A DNA stretch of 64,000 bases from Nymphaea colorata. Its lineage: Eukaryota; Streptophyta; Magnoliopsida; Nymphaeales; Nymphaeaceae. Where the stretch lies: NCBI RefSeq assembly GCF_008831285.2, contig NC_045149.1, forward strand, positions 1,304,001 through 1,368,000, written 5' to 3'. Position numbers and translations under genes: made by a program. A model generated the notes under the pieces. That model searched no databases. It was given only the letters and a program-made list of their open reading frames with translations, and was not told where the DNA came from. Of this stretch, positions 49,191 through 61,292 are shown piece by piece. Each line of letters opens with the position of its first letter. The first letter of the stretch is position 1.

Positions 49191-49911
49191 AACGACCCAG
49201 CAGGACATCATTCCCAGCTTTTGAAATAGAGAAAATCACAGCCCAAGCTGCAAGAGTTTGCCATTTCTATTCACCATTCACATGAAGATGCATACATGGA
49301 ACATTCACCATTTCAAGCAATATAACGCTTGGGATACATAACGCCATGGTTACAATGATTAGGATGAAAATGGCATGCACCAAGAATGTTGTTTTAGGGC
49401 AGCAAATAAGGCTGCTGATTTGGGTGAGACGGTTTGTCAAAGACCCAAATCGTGGGGCAGATTAGGGTATGGTTTGTGGTGTCAAACCACCAGAAATTTT
49501 GGCCAGCTAGTGATCAACTCTGTTGATTTTCTAAGATAGCAGAAATAAGACCATTGATTTGGGTGTTGGTGAGCCAAAAGCCAAAGGTGGTTGAACCTTG
49601 ATTTTTAGCTTGATAGATGGAGGTGACGACCTCACCATGGCTACTGCAATCAGGCCATGGCAGTGGCTGCTTGACGAGATCCATTCATCTTCTTTTTTTT
49701 TTGCTAGAAATCAGACATGCATATCATTATATTAAAATAACATTTAACATGGAACCAAAACTGACCAGAATTAATGGGAGATTTGAGGCGAACAAGTGCC
49801 AGAATGGTGCCTAAAACAGGGTAGAACAGGGATGGCATCGAATGGGGCTTCACATGAGATTTGGACCACCTTTGGAAGACGCGTGGCTTGGAGACGTCTG
49901 TGCCAATAACA
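49191..49911. other. Possible retroelement piece, no gene
   Basis: TGTAACGACCC at 49191 resembles the start of a Ty3/gypsy (Tekay/Del type) LTR, but no matching end or partner was found. No coding region supported. Confidence 0.25.
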
Positions 49912-51000
49912 CTTTGAGCAGGGGTCAGCTAAAGCTGTGAGCTACTAGGTGACGTGAGGCCTTTTCGAACTTGGGGACCCCAAAGCAATGTGACCTAGGT
50001 GCGTTTCCCAGGAGCTCGCACCCGCACCGACGCGTTGCTGGTGCGGGTGCGCTCCAGGTGCGCACCCAATCCGCACCCGATGATGAGGCTCGCACCCAAA
50101 CCGCACCCAGGGGAGTTGGATCAAGTTCCGAGTCGAATCCAAATCCAAACCAAGTTCATCTGCGTGTATGGTTTGGATCTGGATCTGATTTCAGGATGAA
50201 ACCAGATTAAAAATCCACAAAATCAAATCCCCATGGGCCGTTGCATCTAATTTAATACATCTATAGATATATTATATGTTCTCTTTTCTCTTTAAAAAAA
50301 AAACGATACAGGACTAAAGAATGCTGGCTTTCATAAAACGATCTGTTTGCCTTTTTTTCAAACATTTCTTTTTTTATTTTTTCCCACTATCATAAAAATG
50401 CATAATTTTAATTGTGTTATTCAATTTCTACGAAAAATTAATGATAATAATAATAATAATATTAATATTAATAAAATATCTTCACCGCACCGCCGCACCT
50501 AATTTTTTTGAGATGTGCCGCACCGGCACCGGCACCTCGTATTCAGGTGACATAGCCCCAAAGGTGGAATCACTTAGGGCGTCTAGGCTGGAAGCATTCC
50601 GTGCAGAGACCAGGCCAACGCCAAATGAGTGACGCCTTGGGCTGGGACTCCTTGAGCAGGGACGCCTTGGGCCTTGAGCAGGAACATGACTAGGCAATGA
50701 GAGATTGGACCAGCTTGAAGATGTGGAGTTGGACTGGTTGAAGACGCGAAGGCTGATGATGCCTTTGAGTAAGGAGTCGGTTAGAGCAGAGTGCTGCTAG
50801 GCAATGTGAGGTTTGACTTTGAGCCAAGCTTGAAGACCGTACCTTAGATAAACCTATAAGCAGAAGGCTTAGGTGAAGTGGGAGCTAGATCACTTTAGGA
50901 AGAATTGATAGGAGACATTTTAAGCATGAATGTCTTGAGCAAGGGGGTCGGCTAGAGGGGATCTCGTCTAAGACTGGGCATCCTCTCCTTGTGGCTAGTT
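49912..51000. repeat. Degenerate ~110-bp repeats with GCACC-rich insert
   Basis: A phrase close to 'tttgagcaggggtcagctaaagc..ctaggcaatgtgagg' recurs in worn form near 49912, 50655, 50768 and 50937. Between the first two copies lie two blocks dense in GCACC/GGTGC words (about 49998-50115 and 50486-50540) flanking AT-rich DNA with an (ATA)n run, which could be a DNA transposon inserted into the array. Ends are not resolved. Confidence 0.4.
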
Positions 51001-51960
51001 GCTACTAAAGAATGAAGGATTTGCTCACTAGGGAAAAGGGGGCCCTTAGCTGGTCTAAGAGGTTTGGTTTTCTAGGCAGTAAGTCATAATGATTTGGTGA
51101 TAGACAAATTTCTTGAAAACAAGAGAAATCAAGAGGCAATCTCCATGATTTTGCACAAAAAAGAAGTTACCCTCGGATGCAAGGGACACCTCTTAATTTA
51201 CCAAACAGTTTATGTCTTGCTTGTTTAGCTTGAAAATGAAGCTTGGTGGCAGGCTTGACTCTTCAAGATCCGGAGATTAGTTGGTCTCTCACCAACTCAT
51301 TTGCTTCCAATCAAGAAAGGAGAAGGAGAGGGGAACACCATTTATGGCTTATTCCCTCTCCCCTTATCCAGAAAATTTTGGTTTTCTTCTTGAAACCATC
51401 ATAAATGGCATTCCCAACTGATCTGCCATTAATTTTTTTTAAATCTTTTTAATCTCGTCTTCATTTAATAGGGAAGGGGCACACCAATTTTAGGGTGTTT
51501 GGAAAATTCTAAAAAGATCAAAGAAACAGCTAAACTTTAAATGCCTCTTCGATTTTCCTTTATTTCGAAAAACTGATTCCTTTCCTAGAATTAGTTCATT
51601 GCAAAAATGTAGAAGATGAAAAGAGTAACCTTGCTTGGTCAGCAACTCTTTGCTTGATATATGTAAAATTGACCTAGATTATTGTGGATCTAGCCTTGAG
51701 TGATCTATTGATTTGCCCTTAAATATGTTTGAACATAGCACATCAAGATTGAAAGAGCTTTTGGCTCATTTTAATTTGGAATGGATTAGCTCAATTGGGT
51801 CTGATCCAAGCCAATTCTAAATTTGGATTTTTGGTTCTTAGAGAAAGTTAAATTTTGAATTAACTTCAAAGCATTTTTAGAAAAAATTAAGAGGTCCTCG
51901 CTCTAGGCGAATCATTCCTGATTTTTTCTTGCGTCAGGTCTTCCTCGAATAAATCTAAGG
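51001..51960. other. Intergenic DNA, no gene seen
   Basis: No coding region or terminus supported. Confidence 0.4.
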
Positions 51961-51964
51961 AAGA

Positions 51965-52096
<132 letters not shown>

Positions 52097-52515
52097 TTCT
52101 CTCTTTGTGTTGGATCGAAAGAAAATTTTTATTCTCACTAATGATAATTGTAATCTTTCATTGGAAATCTGAGCTTTTAGATCTCGATTCGAATCAATGT
52201 CAACCTTAATTTCAGAATTTTGTTCAAATTTGACAAAAATTATGGTTTTGCAATTCACCGTTGTAAATTAAATTCAAGTGGTTCCTAGACTTGGGACTAG
52301 GATTGAGTTGGGTGGACATTGACTCTTGGTCTGACATATTTTATGAAAATGTTCAAAATTGTCATTCAAAAATTGAGAAAATTTGAGGTGTAAACTATCT
52401 CAAAGGGTACTTGATGTGTTAGATCATATTGTCTTTCATGATTTGTTCACTCATATGTTTGGTGGCATTATCATGGAGAATCAGTTTTGCCACTTGTTAT
52501 GTAAGTTAACCGGGA

Positions 52516-53205
52516 GTGAAACTTGAAAACATTCACAAAATGTTAGATGATATTTTTGACATGCATAAAGTTGCACCAGTTCCAGCTAGGCCTATCAACC
52601 ATGTTTTTCAAGGAGAAGACAATGACATGTATGAAAGATTGAGTAAAGATACAGAAGAGAAACTTTATCAATGTTGCATTAGACATATGAAAAAGAGTTT
52701 TTAATCCATTTGTTTCATATCAAAATTCTATGTAGGGTGGAGAACAAGAGTTTCAGCATGTTACTTGGTATATTTTATGAAGCTTTCCTAATAGAATGTA
52801 GTTACCAAAGTCCGTGTACGAAGCAAAAAGTATCTTCACAACATTGAGAATTCAAGTGAAAAGATTGATATGGGTCTGAATAAATGCATGTTATATAGGA
52901 ACGAGTCTGTATCAAAAGATACATATGATAAAGGTGGTGTGTCATAATGAAAAGACACTGATAGTCAATCTACCACAAATTCATCTAAAAAGGGAAATCA
53001 AACACCAATGGAAACTTTGTATTATTTCCTGATTGCACCGCGACTGAAGATAATGTTTTTAATGTTTGATGTTGCATAACAGATGACATTAAATTTTGAT
53101 ACTCATGTTAAATATTGAGTGTTTAGATGCACAATAGATAGATTAGCATGTAAGAGCTTTGATGAAATGAACTCATTTTTCATAGAAAATGCTTAAAATG
53201 TACAA
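52516..53205 (+). pseudogene. CACTA (En/Spm) TNP2 transposase, N-terminal part
   Basis: The plus-strand frame, with breaks, gives KLENIHKMLDDIFDMHKV, YERLSKDTEEKLYQCCIRHM, then GWRTRVSACYLVYFMKL, SKKYLHNIENSSEKIDMGLN then KCMLYRN, METLYYFLIAPRLKIMF and ACKSFDEMNSFF..NVQVGL. This follows the order of the TNP2 N-terminal half (..LLKDAE.ELYPGC.., GWSNKSF..LL.LL, YEAKKI...L.L.YEKI.ACPNDCMLY, VLRYFPL.PRLQRLF, WK.FD..HP.FA.DPRNVRLGL). Stops after HMKKSF and later show it is dead. At about 53.2 kb the homology switches to the minus strand. Confidence 0.75.
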
Positions 53206-54500
53206 GTTGGTTTAGATCTGCCATCTACAATGGAACCTCCTGGTTGGCTTTTACTGCCTAGATAACTCTCAAGTTTTAATAAGTACCTATATAATAGAAT
53301 CGAAGAATATGCATGGTATAATTAAGTACAAATGATCATGGTGACAGTTGAGTTACGCATCTTTCAATAGGAAACATCCAGTGATAGTGCACAGGTCCAC
53401 CCAAACAAACATCACGACCTAAATGGATCGACAGATGTATCCTGATGTTAAAGAATGATGGCAGGAATATCATCTTTAATTTACAAAGTGTAAGTGTTAC
53501 TTGTTCGTCTATTTTTACAAATTCATGATTTGTTATAGCCTTCAAAGACAACTTTCTATAAAATTACCACCAATTTAACTATCTCAACACTGACTTTTCT
53601 AGTAATGTCTTACATGCAGCCAACAAAATGAAGTGTTTGATCAATAGTGGCAATCATGGCTCTTGAGGTTTGATATGTTGTGCTCTTAGTACCTTACAAA
53701 AAAAAATCATTTTCTATTTTGCTTATATTATAACAAGCTGTGGGAAATATCTACTTTTATGAATTATATTGTTGCTGCACATGAAATGACGACCTTATGT
53801 TCATTTTCTTCAAGTCTAATAAAGAATTCAAATGGTTTTTGGATTTTTTGTTTAGGTTCAACAACAAACCAATGATGTTGCACATACATTCTTTTCAATG
53901 TGCATGATATCTAGATTGTGACATATCATGTTATCCTTTCAATACAGTAATGTGTAGAAGATACTCATTTTCTTCCAGTTATGTTTAAGTCTTTCACATC
54001 GGCTTGAATTGTCTCCCATTACATCATTGTGAATTACATTTGTGCAATAATTCGCTCCCAAAAAAGACTACTGGAGCCTATCTCATTTCCATAGTATCAT
54101 CCAATAAATGACTATATATCATTCATAGGCAAACAACGACGATGTCTCATGCAACATATTTTTTGTTGTGCTTTAGTTTGCAACTAAAATATTTACATAA
54201 CGTTTTAGAGACACAAGTTACCTTTAGTACTTCACCCTGATAGATGAGCATGTCCTTAAAAGTGATGTATGGTCCACATTAAAGAGACACTTATTTGAAA
54301 ATGTTCTTTTTTATGAACATCAAATATGCATACCCATTCATCTCATAGTGTTAATAATTCATCTATAAGTGGTTGCAATTGGACATTAATGTTGAATGTA
54401 TTGGAAGCAGTTGGTCTAAGTGTGAGCAATGATAATATGATATTGTTTCTCCAAACAATCAGCCTATTATATGTAATGTTCATGGTCTTGTATGTAAAAA
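53195..54500 (-). pseudogene. CACTA TNP2 central part and DUF4218, inverted
   Basis: The minus strand, read from 54.48 kb leftwards, gives LQPLIDELLTL, SLMWTIHHF then AHLSG.STKGN, CCMRHRRCLPMN, CHNLDIMHIEKNVC (the TNP2 signature), then NIRSSFH..FPTACYNISKIE and NLKSHDCHY. It continues as DUF4218: TLCKLKMIFLPSFFNIRIHL, LGGPVHYHWMFPIER and LESYLGSKSQPGGSIVDG, ending near CTF at about 53.2 kb. In an intact element these parts follow the N-terminal half on the same strand, so this ~1.3-kb segment is inverted relative to both neighbours. Frameshifts and stops are frequent. Confidence 0.8.
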
Positions 54501-54512
54501 ATTAGTTGACAA

Positions 54513-55166
54513 CATGACCAACAAAGTGTTAATAGAGTAGAAGACATTATATGGTTGTCTTAATTTCTTAAAAATATTACACTGCGATTTAAGTGTTTCA
54601 TATCTAATGGGTTTATATTTCATAGAAGGGATAAATAAATAAACATGAAGAACCAAATCAATGGCATACTCAAACTTGCACAAACCTCTATTTTCTCGAG
54701 ATCAAAATTATCAATCTTGTGATTGTGGTAGGTGAACTTGCATATTATGGATATGTCACAAACATTGTAAAGGTCATCTATACAAGGACTCTGAACTTTG
54801 TTCTGTTCAAAAGTAAATGGTACAATATACTTAACTCAACATGACCAATAAAGCGTTAATAGAGTAGAAGACATTATATGGTTGTCTTAATTTCTTAAAA
54901 ATATTACACTGCGATTTAAGTGTTTCATATCTAATGGGTTTATATTTCATAGAAGGGATAAATAAATAAACATGAAGAACCAAATCAATGACGTACTCTA
55001 ACTTGCACAAACCTCTATTTTCTCGAGATCAAAATTATCAATCTTGTGATTGTGATAGGTGAACTTGCGTATTATGGATATGTCACAAACATTGTAAATG
55101 TCATCTATACAGAGACTCTGAACTTTGCTCTGTTCAAAAGTAAATTGTACAATATACTTAACTCAA
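54513..55166. repeat. 327-bp tandem duplication
   Basis: 54513-54839 and 54840-55166 are two head-to-tail copies that differ at only a handful of positions (such as caacaaagtg/caataaagcg and tggcatac/tgacgtac). Each carries the spacer plus the DUF4216 core. The low divergence compared with the decay of the surrounding transposase marks the duplication as fairly recent. Confidence 0.95.
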
Positions 55167-55560
55167 TAGTCATAGCATTAAATACTATGAATTTGGATTC
55201 ACGTGCATCAACATCAATTTCAAATGTATGAAAGATGAACTTTTCATCTTAGCATCACAAGCATAAAAAGTTTTTTACATAGAAGTCTTGATGGAAAGTG
55301 ATTGACATGTTGTTATTAAAACAAGACCTGGAGATAGACATGACATTTTGGGAATAGAAATAGGTGACAATAATCATGATTGTGACATAGATCCGGACTT
55401 GCATAATGTGCTAGTTGCTAATGATGATAATGTGAATGATAATGTGACCTCGGTTAGGGAGGATGTTCAGGGCATTGTATTCTTTTGTACAGTTTGGAAA
55501 GGATGGACCTAAGCCTTCACGTGCTGAAGTTTTTGTTGCTATTTGAAATAGCACTATTGC
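54700..55560 (+). pseudogene. CACTA DUF4216 region, core duplicated
   Basis: The plus strand reads VVGELAYYGYVTNIVKVIYT then LNFVLFKSKWYN in the first tandem unit and VIGELAYYGYVTNIVNVIYT then LNFALFKSKLYN in the second. After the second it continues LDSRASTSISNV, DELFILASQA, KVFYI and WHVVIKTRPGD. These are the conserved DUF4216 steps of CACTA elements (G.V.YYG.L.DIIE..Y......VLF.C.W; PFILASQA.QVFYV; WHVV.KT.PRD). The preceding SYLMGLYFI resembles the usual YLINGY.F spacer. Stops and one shift are present. It is the 3' part of the same element as 52516-54500; no CACTA termini were found. Confidence 0.8.
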
Positions 55561-55643
55561 AAATTACTCTAACCTTGAAACAAACAGTGTTATAGTAAGT
55601 GTTGTATACATTTGTTATCAGACAAGATTAGATATGTTACTAT

Positions 55644-58409
55644 TGTAACGCTTTTGATTTTTCGCAGGTGGAGTTGGAGCGGGTCCAGACCCGGACCCGA
55701 ACCCTTTTGGCGTGAAGGAGCCCGATGCGAGGGCTCTTCTCCCTCGCCTTTCCCTCTTCTCCCTCGTCTTCCTCTCAGTTCCCCTTTGTTGCCTCTCATG
55801 CCAGCGCGTAGAAGAAGGAGAAGACGGAGGATTGGTGCAGGGCGACGATGAGGGCTGTGGCAGTGGCGGTTAGGTGATGCTTCCGACTTCTCTCCGCCAC
55901 CTCCTTCCTCTTCCTTCTTCTCCTCCTCCTTCTATCAATACCTTCCCCTGCCGCATGTTTTCTTTCTCTCCCTCTCTGCTCGAGCTCCCTCCCCGTCTCA
56001 TTGTCTCCTCCTCACCATCTCCCTCATTTCCCTTGCCGTGCTATCCCTCTTCCTCTACCACTCTCACACTCTCTTGCTGTCTCTGCCTGCACTCCCTCCT
56101 CACTGTTAGCACCCTCAACCGAACACTCTCTGCTCTCTTTCTCTCTTTCGTCAGACCTTCCTCCCTCAGCCGAACCAACTTCTCATAGCTGGCTGCCTCC
56201 TTCTCAAGATAGACCTCTTCCATCACATCTTTTCATTGATTCTCATCATAGTGATTGCTGTTTGGTTGGTTTTCAGCTAGGGAAGTCCGTCTTCCCCCTT
56301 TTTCCAACAATTAGCCGTGTTGTTGGCAACAACAACGAGCAATCTTTGGCATTGGTGCTCAATCGAACACTTGAGGTGGCTGTCGGGAACACTACGACAG
56401 TTTGGACACTAAGATTTGGGTGAGCGAGGCCTAATCGACCCTAGATGGTTGAATATTTTATATTGGAGCATGTATAGTTATTGGTTGAGCATACTAGAAT
56501 TAAGAATTGATGATTTTAGGATATGTTAGCGACTTTGCTTTTTGGGGAAAGCCTAGGATTGTTTTGAAGAGGCAATGATCCATGCTTTTAATGCCCTTTT
56601 TAGCATGATAATTGATCCTCGAAGCTATGTGGAAACATGGTAGAGATTTGAAGGTGTTAAGAAGATTTAGAGCCATTTTTGTAAACACGTGGCGCATGCG
56701 TTGGTCGTTGGACGTATTGCGTGGTTGGTTAAGAAAAAACTTGTGAGTAGGATGTAATTTTGGAAAGAGGCCTATTGGAGGGTTTTGTGAGTCAATACTA
56801 CTCGTCGACACCCTTTTGAGGCGATGACATGCCTCAACGATTATATTTTGCACTTGTATGAATTGTAAAGCGAAGCGAGTGTAGAACTTACCATTTGATT
56901 TTGTTTGCAGGTACACCGAGCACGTCCAGTAGACCTTGAGCGACTAGGTTTGAAGCTTGAGGCATTTTGGATATCTTGGCAACGCGCAACAGGTATGGAG
57001 GCATTCCAAGCAAATCTCGGCCTGGGGCCAACTAGACTGTGTGTTTTGAGGATCGTTGGATACTATGACCATGATGTGATTGAATGATTGTATACATAAG
57101 AATTGAATGTCTATGTGATAAGTTTCGTTTTGAAAATTACTACGTAATTGCAAGTGCATGCTACAATTGATAACTGCTTAGGACAGATGAGGTGATGTAT
57201 CGAGTCGACTGTCTTCTTGACCCCAACTATGTATTAGAAAGTATCCTAGATTGATAATTGCATAGGACAGCTATGAGCCAATCACAGATCGAGACTACTC
57301 TCTGTAGTTTGGCTAAGTTTTGAAAGATATGATTGATGTGATAAGTGATGTGAATGTTGCAATGTTTTCGTATGCTTTGCCTTGGGCATGATACAAATGA
57401 ATGGAATTGAAGGGTAGTTGTACTTGTATTGCTTTGACGACTAGCTAAGAATGTTAACTATATATGTAGCCCTCGTGTGGAGGCATTTGGAGGTATGGGT
57501 GCACTCATGGAGTGAACCAACCTCATGAGCTAGCTGGTCATGTTGTGATTGTGTTTTCATAACGTTAAATAAGAAATAATAAGAGATGAGAGGCCAATGG
57601 GTTGTGGCAATGTGTTTGGGAGACGTCCCGCTTTCGCCACTGGTCTCGCCTGTTTTTAAGCGCAGGCGGTGCAAGGCCCTAGGATACTGTTGTGTGTTGT
57701 GCTTAGAGCGTTGGGCTCCCGCCTTCCCAACCTGGGTGTCCTTGGGAAGGCTGAGTATCTCTCCTTGGAATTCACACATCCATGGATGAGTGCTCTATCA
57801 CTGCAGCGTGAATGAATCCATATCGATTCGGGCCACCACGGGGGTTGTCTCCCGACTGTAGGCCACCCACAGTGTGCACGTGCCTGTGTACTACACCCAC
57901 ATGAACTGTCAATTCACTAAAGTTAATGTAAATGATTAGAATGAGAATGATATGCTATGCAGAGTTGTATGTTATTTGTGATTAGTTCATATATGAGCCC
58001 CTACCTTAGAGGTTTAGGGATTTTTCTGGCTTGTTACCATACTGCGAAGGCTAAGCCTTCAGTTGTTTTTCTTTTTCAGGTTTTGGCAGACTCGGGGCAG
58101 CAGGTTGAGCAGATGACTTCACTCACATCCTACTGGGGAGGTTTTGGGTCGTTTGTAATGTCAGCGCGTCGTATTTTGGGTTATATTGATGTCTTGTTAT
58201 TGTTAGGCATCAGTCATATGGTTTGGGGTAATTTTTGGTGATACACATTGATGTAATTTTTGTATCAACTGAAATCGTTATATAAATGAAAGTTTGCACC
58301 ACTGTTTTGAATTACTTGGCTCATCTCATTTTGAATCGTTGTGTCGTCGCTCCTCAATGTTTTATGTTTAGAAAAAAATTCTAAGGGTCAAAAGGGTTGG
58401 GGTGTGACA
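55644..58409 (+). mobile_element. Ty3/gypsy LTR (about 2.8 kb)
   Basis: It begins TGTAACGC and ends GGGGTGTGACA; the end lies 4 nt before a primer-binding site. Near the 3' end 'tataaatgaaag' and T-rich sequence resemble an LTR polyadenylation zone. A CT-rich patch (55670-56230) gives open frames on both strands and is probably not coding. The left boundary is chosen from the TG and the change of sequence after the CACTA remnant; it is less sure than the right one. LTRs of this length occur in Tekay/Del-type elements. Confidence 0.6.
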
Positions 58410-58413
58410 ACTT

Positions 58414-58425
58414 TGGTATCAGGCC
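58414..58425 (+). other. Gypsy primer-binding site
   Basis: TGGTATCAGGCC matches 10 of 12 bases of the initiator tRNA-Met primer site TGGTATCAGAGC, four nt after the LTR end. Confidence 0.7.
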
Positions 58426-58530
58426 CATGGCAAACCCCACTATGGATGTGAGTTAACGCCTATCTGTGAAACCGTGTTACCCAGGTACGTGCTCTTTGAG
58501 TTCATTTTTATTGAAGTTTTAATTTTACTA

Positions 58531-58532
<2 letters not shown>

Positions 58533-58608
<76 letters not shown>
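58533..58608. repeat. (AT)n microsatellite
   Basis: About 76 bp of AT repeats inside the gypsy leader between the primer site and gag. Confidence 0.95.
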
Positions 58609-58612
<4 letters not shown>

Positions 58613-58709
58613 AATTGATGTTTTGATGATTGTGATGCATCTTTGCAAATGAGACTTGTAAGAGTTGTCTCAAACATTGTAATGAGCATGAGAGTTCTTG
58701 TTTGTACAG

Positions 58710-59069
58710 ATGGAGTACCAACGAAGGGGTAAGAAGCAAGTTGGGCCGTCTATAGAGGCACAAAGAGAGCCAAGTCCGGCCCATTCTGATGCACATACCC
58801 CAAATGATGACAGTACGTCAGGGCACCAGTATGCCCAGATGGGTGGGGGTGCTCAAACCCCACCGAGGTAGACTCCACCTGTGGATCAGCAGACTATATT
58901 GCTGACAACGTTGCAGACGCTGACCTCGTTAGTTCAGTCGATGGTCGGTAATCAGAGAAGCCAAGCATCTCCTACAGGAGACACCACTGCACCACCTTGC
59001 TCTGTACAAAAGATAGTGGTAATTGAAGAGAAGGAAATCATATGTCGGGTAAAATGTTGTCCTTTTTAA
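58710..59069 (+). pseudogene. Ty3/gypsy gag N-terminus, truncated
   Basis: ATG at 58710 begins MEYQRRGKKQVGPSIEAQRE, a basic, proline- and glutamine-rich start typical of plant gypsy gag, about 285 bp after the primer site. A TAG after TPPR (about 58869) interrupts the frame, which goes on as TPPVDQQTILLTTLQTLTSL and VQSMVGNQ, the usual short helix of these proteins. It ends at 59069 with no capsid or zinc knuckle, so the element is cut off here. Confidence 0.6.
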
Positions 59070-59990
59070 AGTGAACAACAAATTGCCACCTCGCAAAGGC
59101 TAACTCAGCAAAATTTACTTGGTTGTCAATATACTTCCATCATCATCAGCAAAGTTATAGTGGTTTTAGTGACTTCAATTAATAGACGACTCAATTGGGT
59201 CGCTACCAAACTACCCCTTAGGGGGGGTAATAGGGATGTCATGTGAGTGTTATGCAAATCTACCTCAAATTTTGGAGTAGATTTATGGGGCACTTATTCT
59301 AGTGTTTCACGATTTTGCCTTAATTTTGAGGCAGATTCATGTAACACTTGTACCTCAAACAATCTCTTAGTGACACAAGATGCGGCTCAAAATAGTTCGT
59401 ATAGTTGGAGATCTATAATGGTGGAAAACTTCACTGTGACCAGCAAATTCTTCTTCGACATGGAAAATGTATCACTGTTGACAATTCACTAATGCACTTT
59501 CTGAGTCACTCTTTATGGCATTAGCATGCATGCTATTGCATTCGGTTGCTACCCTTCTACCCTTTTTTAGAGCACTTGTGACACTTTTGTCATGCTAACC
59601 AACTTGTAGTCTTTTCATTTATGCATGCACATTTTGTCATTGAATTCTTAATGGCATGATTTTTAGTAGTATTTTTTTGTTTGCACCAAATGTCACTTAG
59701 TAAAGTTTTAGTCGATGCACTTTTTTCATGCTTTCTGTGTTCTTTTTTTTTTTGTTTGAGAAATTGGATTGTGTTGCATCTCTAATATTTCGAGTACGAC
59801 AAAATAAACCTACCAAAGTTTAAAGGCATATGAGAAAGAGGTACAAAGAGATTCTACTCGATGTTACAAAAGTCAAGTTGAAAACATGATTATCACATAT
59901 ACGTTTACGTTCATCGAACCCCATTGGTGAAGATACATGGGAGCAACTCATCAAAAGTTTCATTCAAAAACTGAAAAGTGACATTGTGGT
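59070..59990. other. No gene seen
   Basis: AT-rich, with a G-run at about 59221. Frames at 59247-59492 and around 59760-59980 (KRYKEILLDVTKVKLKT) match no known family. It is probably the flank of the next LTR element or remains of the gypsy body. Confidence 0.35.
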
Positions 59991-60656
59991 TGTTGTGGCC
60001 CGACTATGTTTGGCCCGTCCAAGCTAGGAATATGGGATCTTGCTTGGCTAGCTTCAGCATTGCAAAACTGAGTCAAGTAGAAAGCAATGCACTTAAAATG
60101 TGCAGCGCAGTGGTGCAAGGAGTATGCATATAAGTGCAACATGGACGTCAATCTCTTCGTAAGGTGTACTTCTGTAGGTAAACTTCTGACGCATAGCGTT
60201 AGGCTGTGCATGAGAGTGCACGTGGGTTACAGCTAATTCTTCTGATGGACGCATAGGCTACGTCCACAACCGCGCAGAGTCACGTGGGGGCGAACAAATG
60301 AAAGCTCGTCATCAAGTTGGGCGTTGGTCGGCCACCTTGCTTAATAACGTTTAATCGGCAAAAGACTTCGACTGAGGACTTTTCTCTACCTACATTTCAT
60401 ATAGAGGCAGATAGGCACTTGAAGGAATGGCAGGGTTCTGACAGGGCATCATGGCTACTGCTTGGCGGTATCATCCTGTGGGATTATCCTGGGTGATGTT
60501 TTGCCCAGTGCCTAACACTCTCCGTCTAGTTTATGGTTCTAAAAGATTGATGAATGATTCCCCTATCTTTAAGGTTGGGTTTGGTTGGCCGAGGGATTGT
60601 GGCAACCCTCGACTCCTCCTTGGCCAAATAAGGTTTGAAAAAGTCAGCCCGTGACA
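59991..60656 (+). repeat. Left LTR of short retroelement
   Basis: Shares long blocks with 61293-61998, such as 'atgtgcagcgc(a/g)gtggtgcaa', 'ccacaaccgcg(c/t)agagtcac' and 'aaaagattgatgaatg'. Ends ..CCCGTGACA. Confidence 0.85.
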
Positions 60657-61292
60657 AATTTGTATTAGAGCAGAACGATTGCTCTAAAAGAACTTGAAAG
60701 ATAAGAATGATGCGAGAATGAGTTCAAAAAAGGGGAAAAGAACATGATGTTCTGATGCTAAGATGCATGCAACAAGTTGTTCAGAAAAACGTTGGCTTAT
60801 TGTTGGTGCTCTAGTTTGGGAATGTTCGTTAGACATTGGTTCAAGTTACCTCAATGGTGCGGTATATGGGTGTCAGGAGTAAAATGCCATAGAAATGTCA
60901 TTTGCTGAGGCAAATAGGGTAAGAAGCCCAACTTGAAAAAGAATTGTCCAAGAAGGCATGGTCTCTTAGTGTTGACATGGCTCGGAGAAGTGAGCATGTC
61001 AAGGTATTCAAAGGTGAGTACTAGTTGGCAACACATCTTGAAAATTTGATACTTAGTGGTTGCCAGATATGTTCCATACTTTACTAAGAAAAGTGCAAAA
61101 AACGACAGAAAAGAGGAAAAACCAGAAGTTGGACTAGATGCAATACACCTCATGTGGCAGGTAGCCGAAACATGATGGGTGCATCAATCAAACGGATATT
61201 GGTACAATTGAAGGTATGAATGAGATAGTTACAAATCTTTTCACGCTCGGAGCAGGTTTGATGAGGACATCGATGATTTGATGGTAGGAGAA

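Noticed and set aside
49191-49201. TGTAACGACCC as the start of a complete gypsy LTR
   Set aside because: No matching ..GTTACA or ..GTGACA end with primer site or partner LTR could be found within reach.
55874-56423. Overlapping Ser/Pro/Leu-rich frames on the plus strand
   Set aside because: A CT-rich tract inside the proposed gypsy LTR is open in several frames on both strands, as expected from composition and not from coding.
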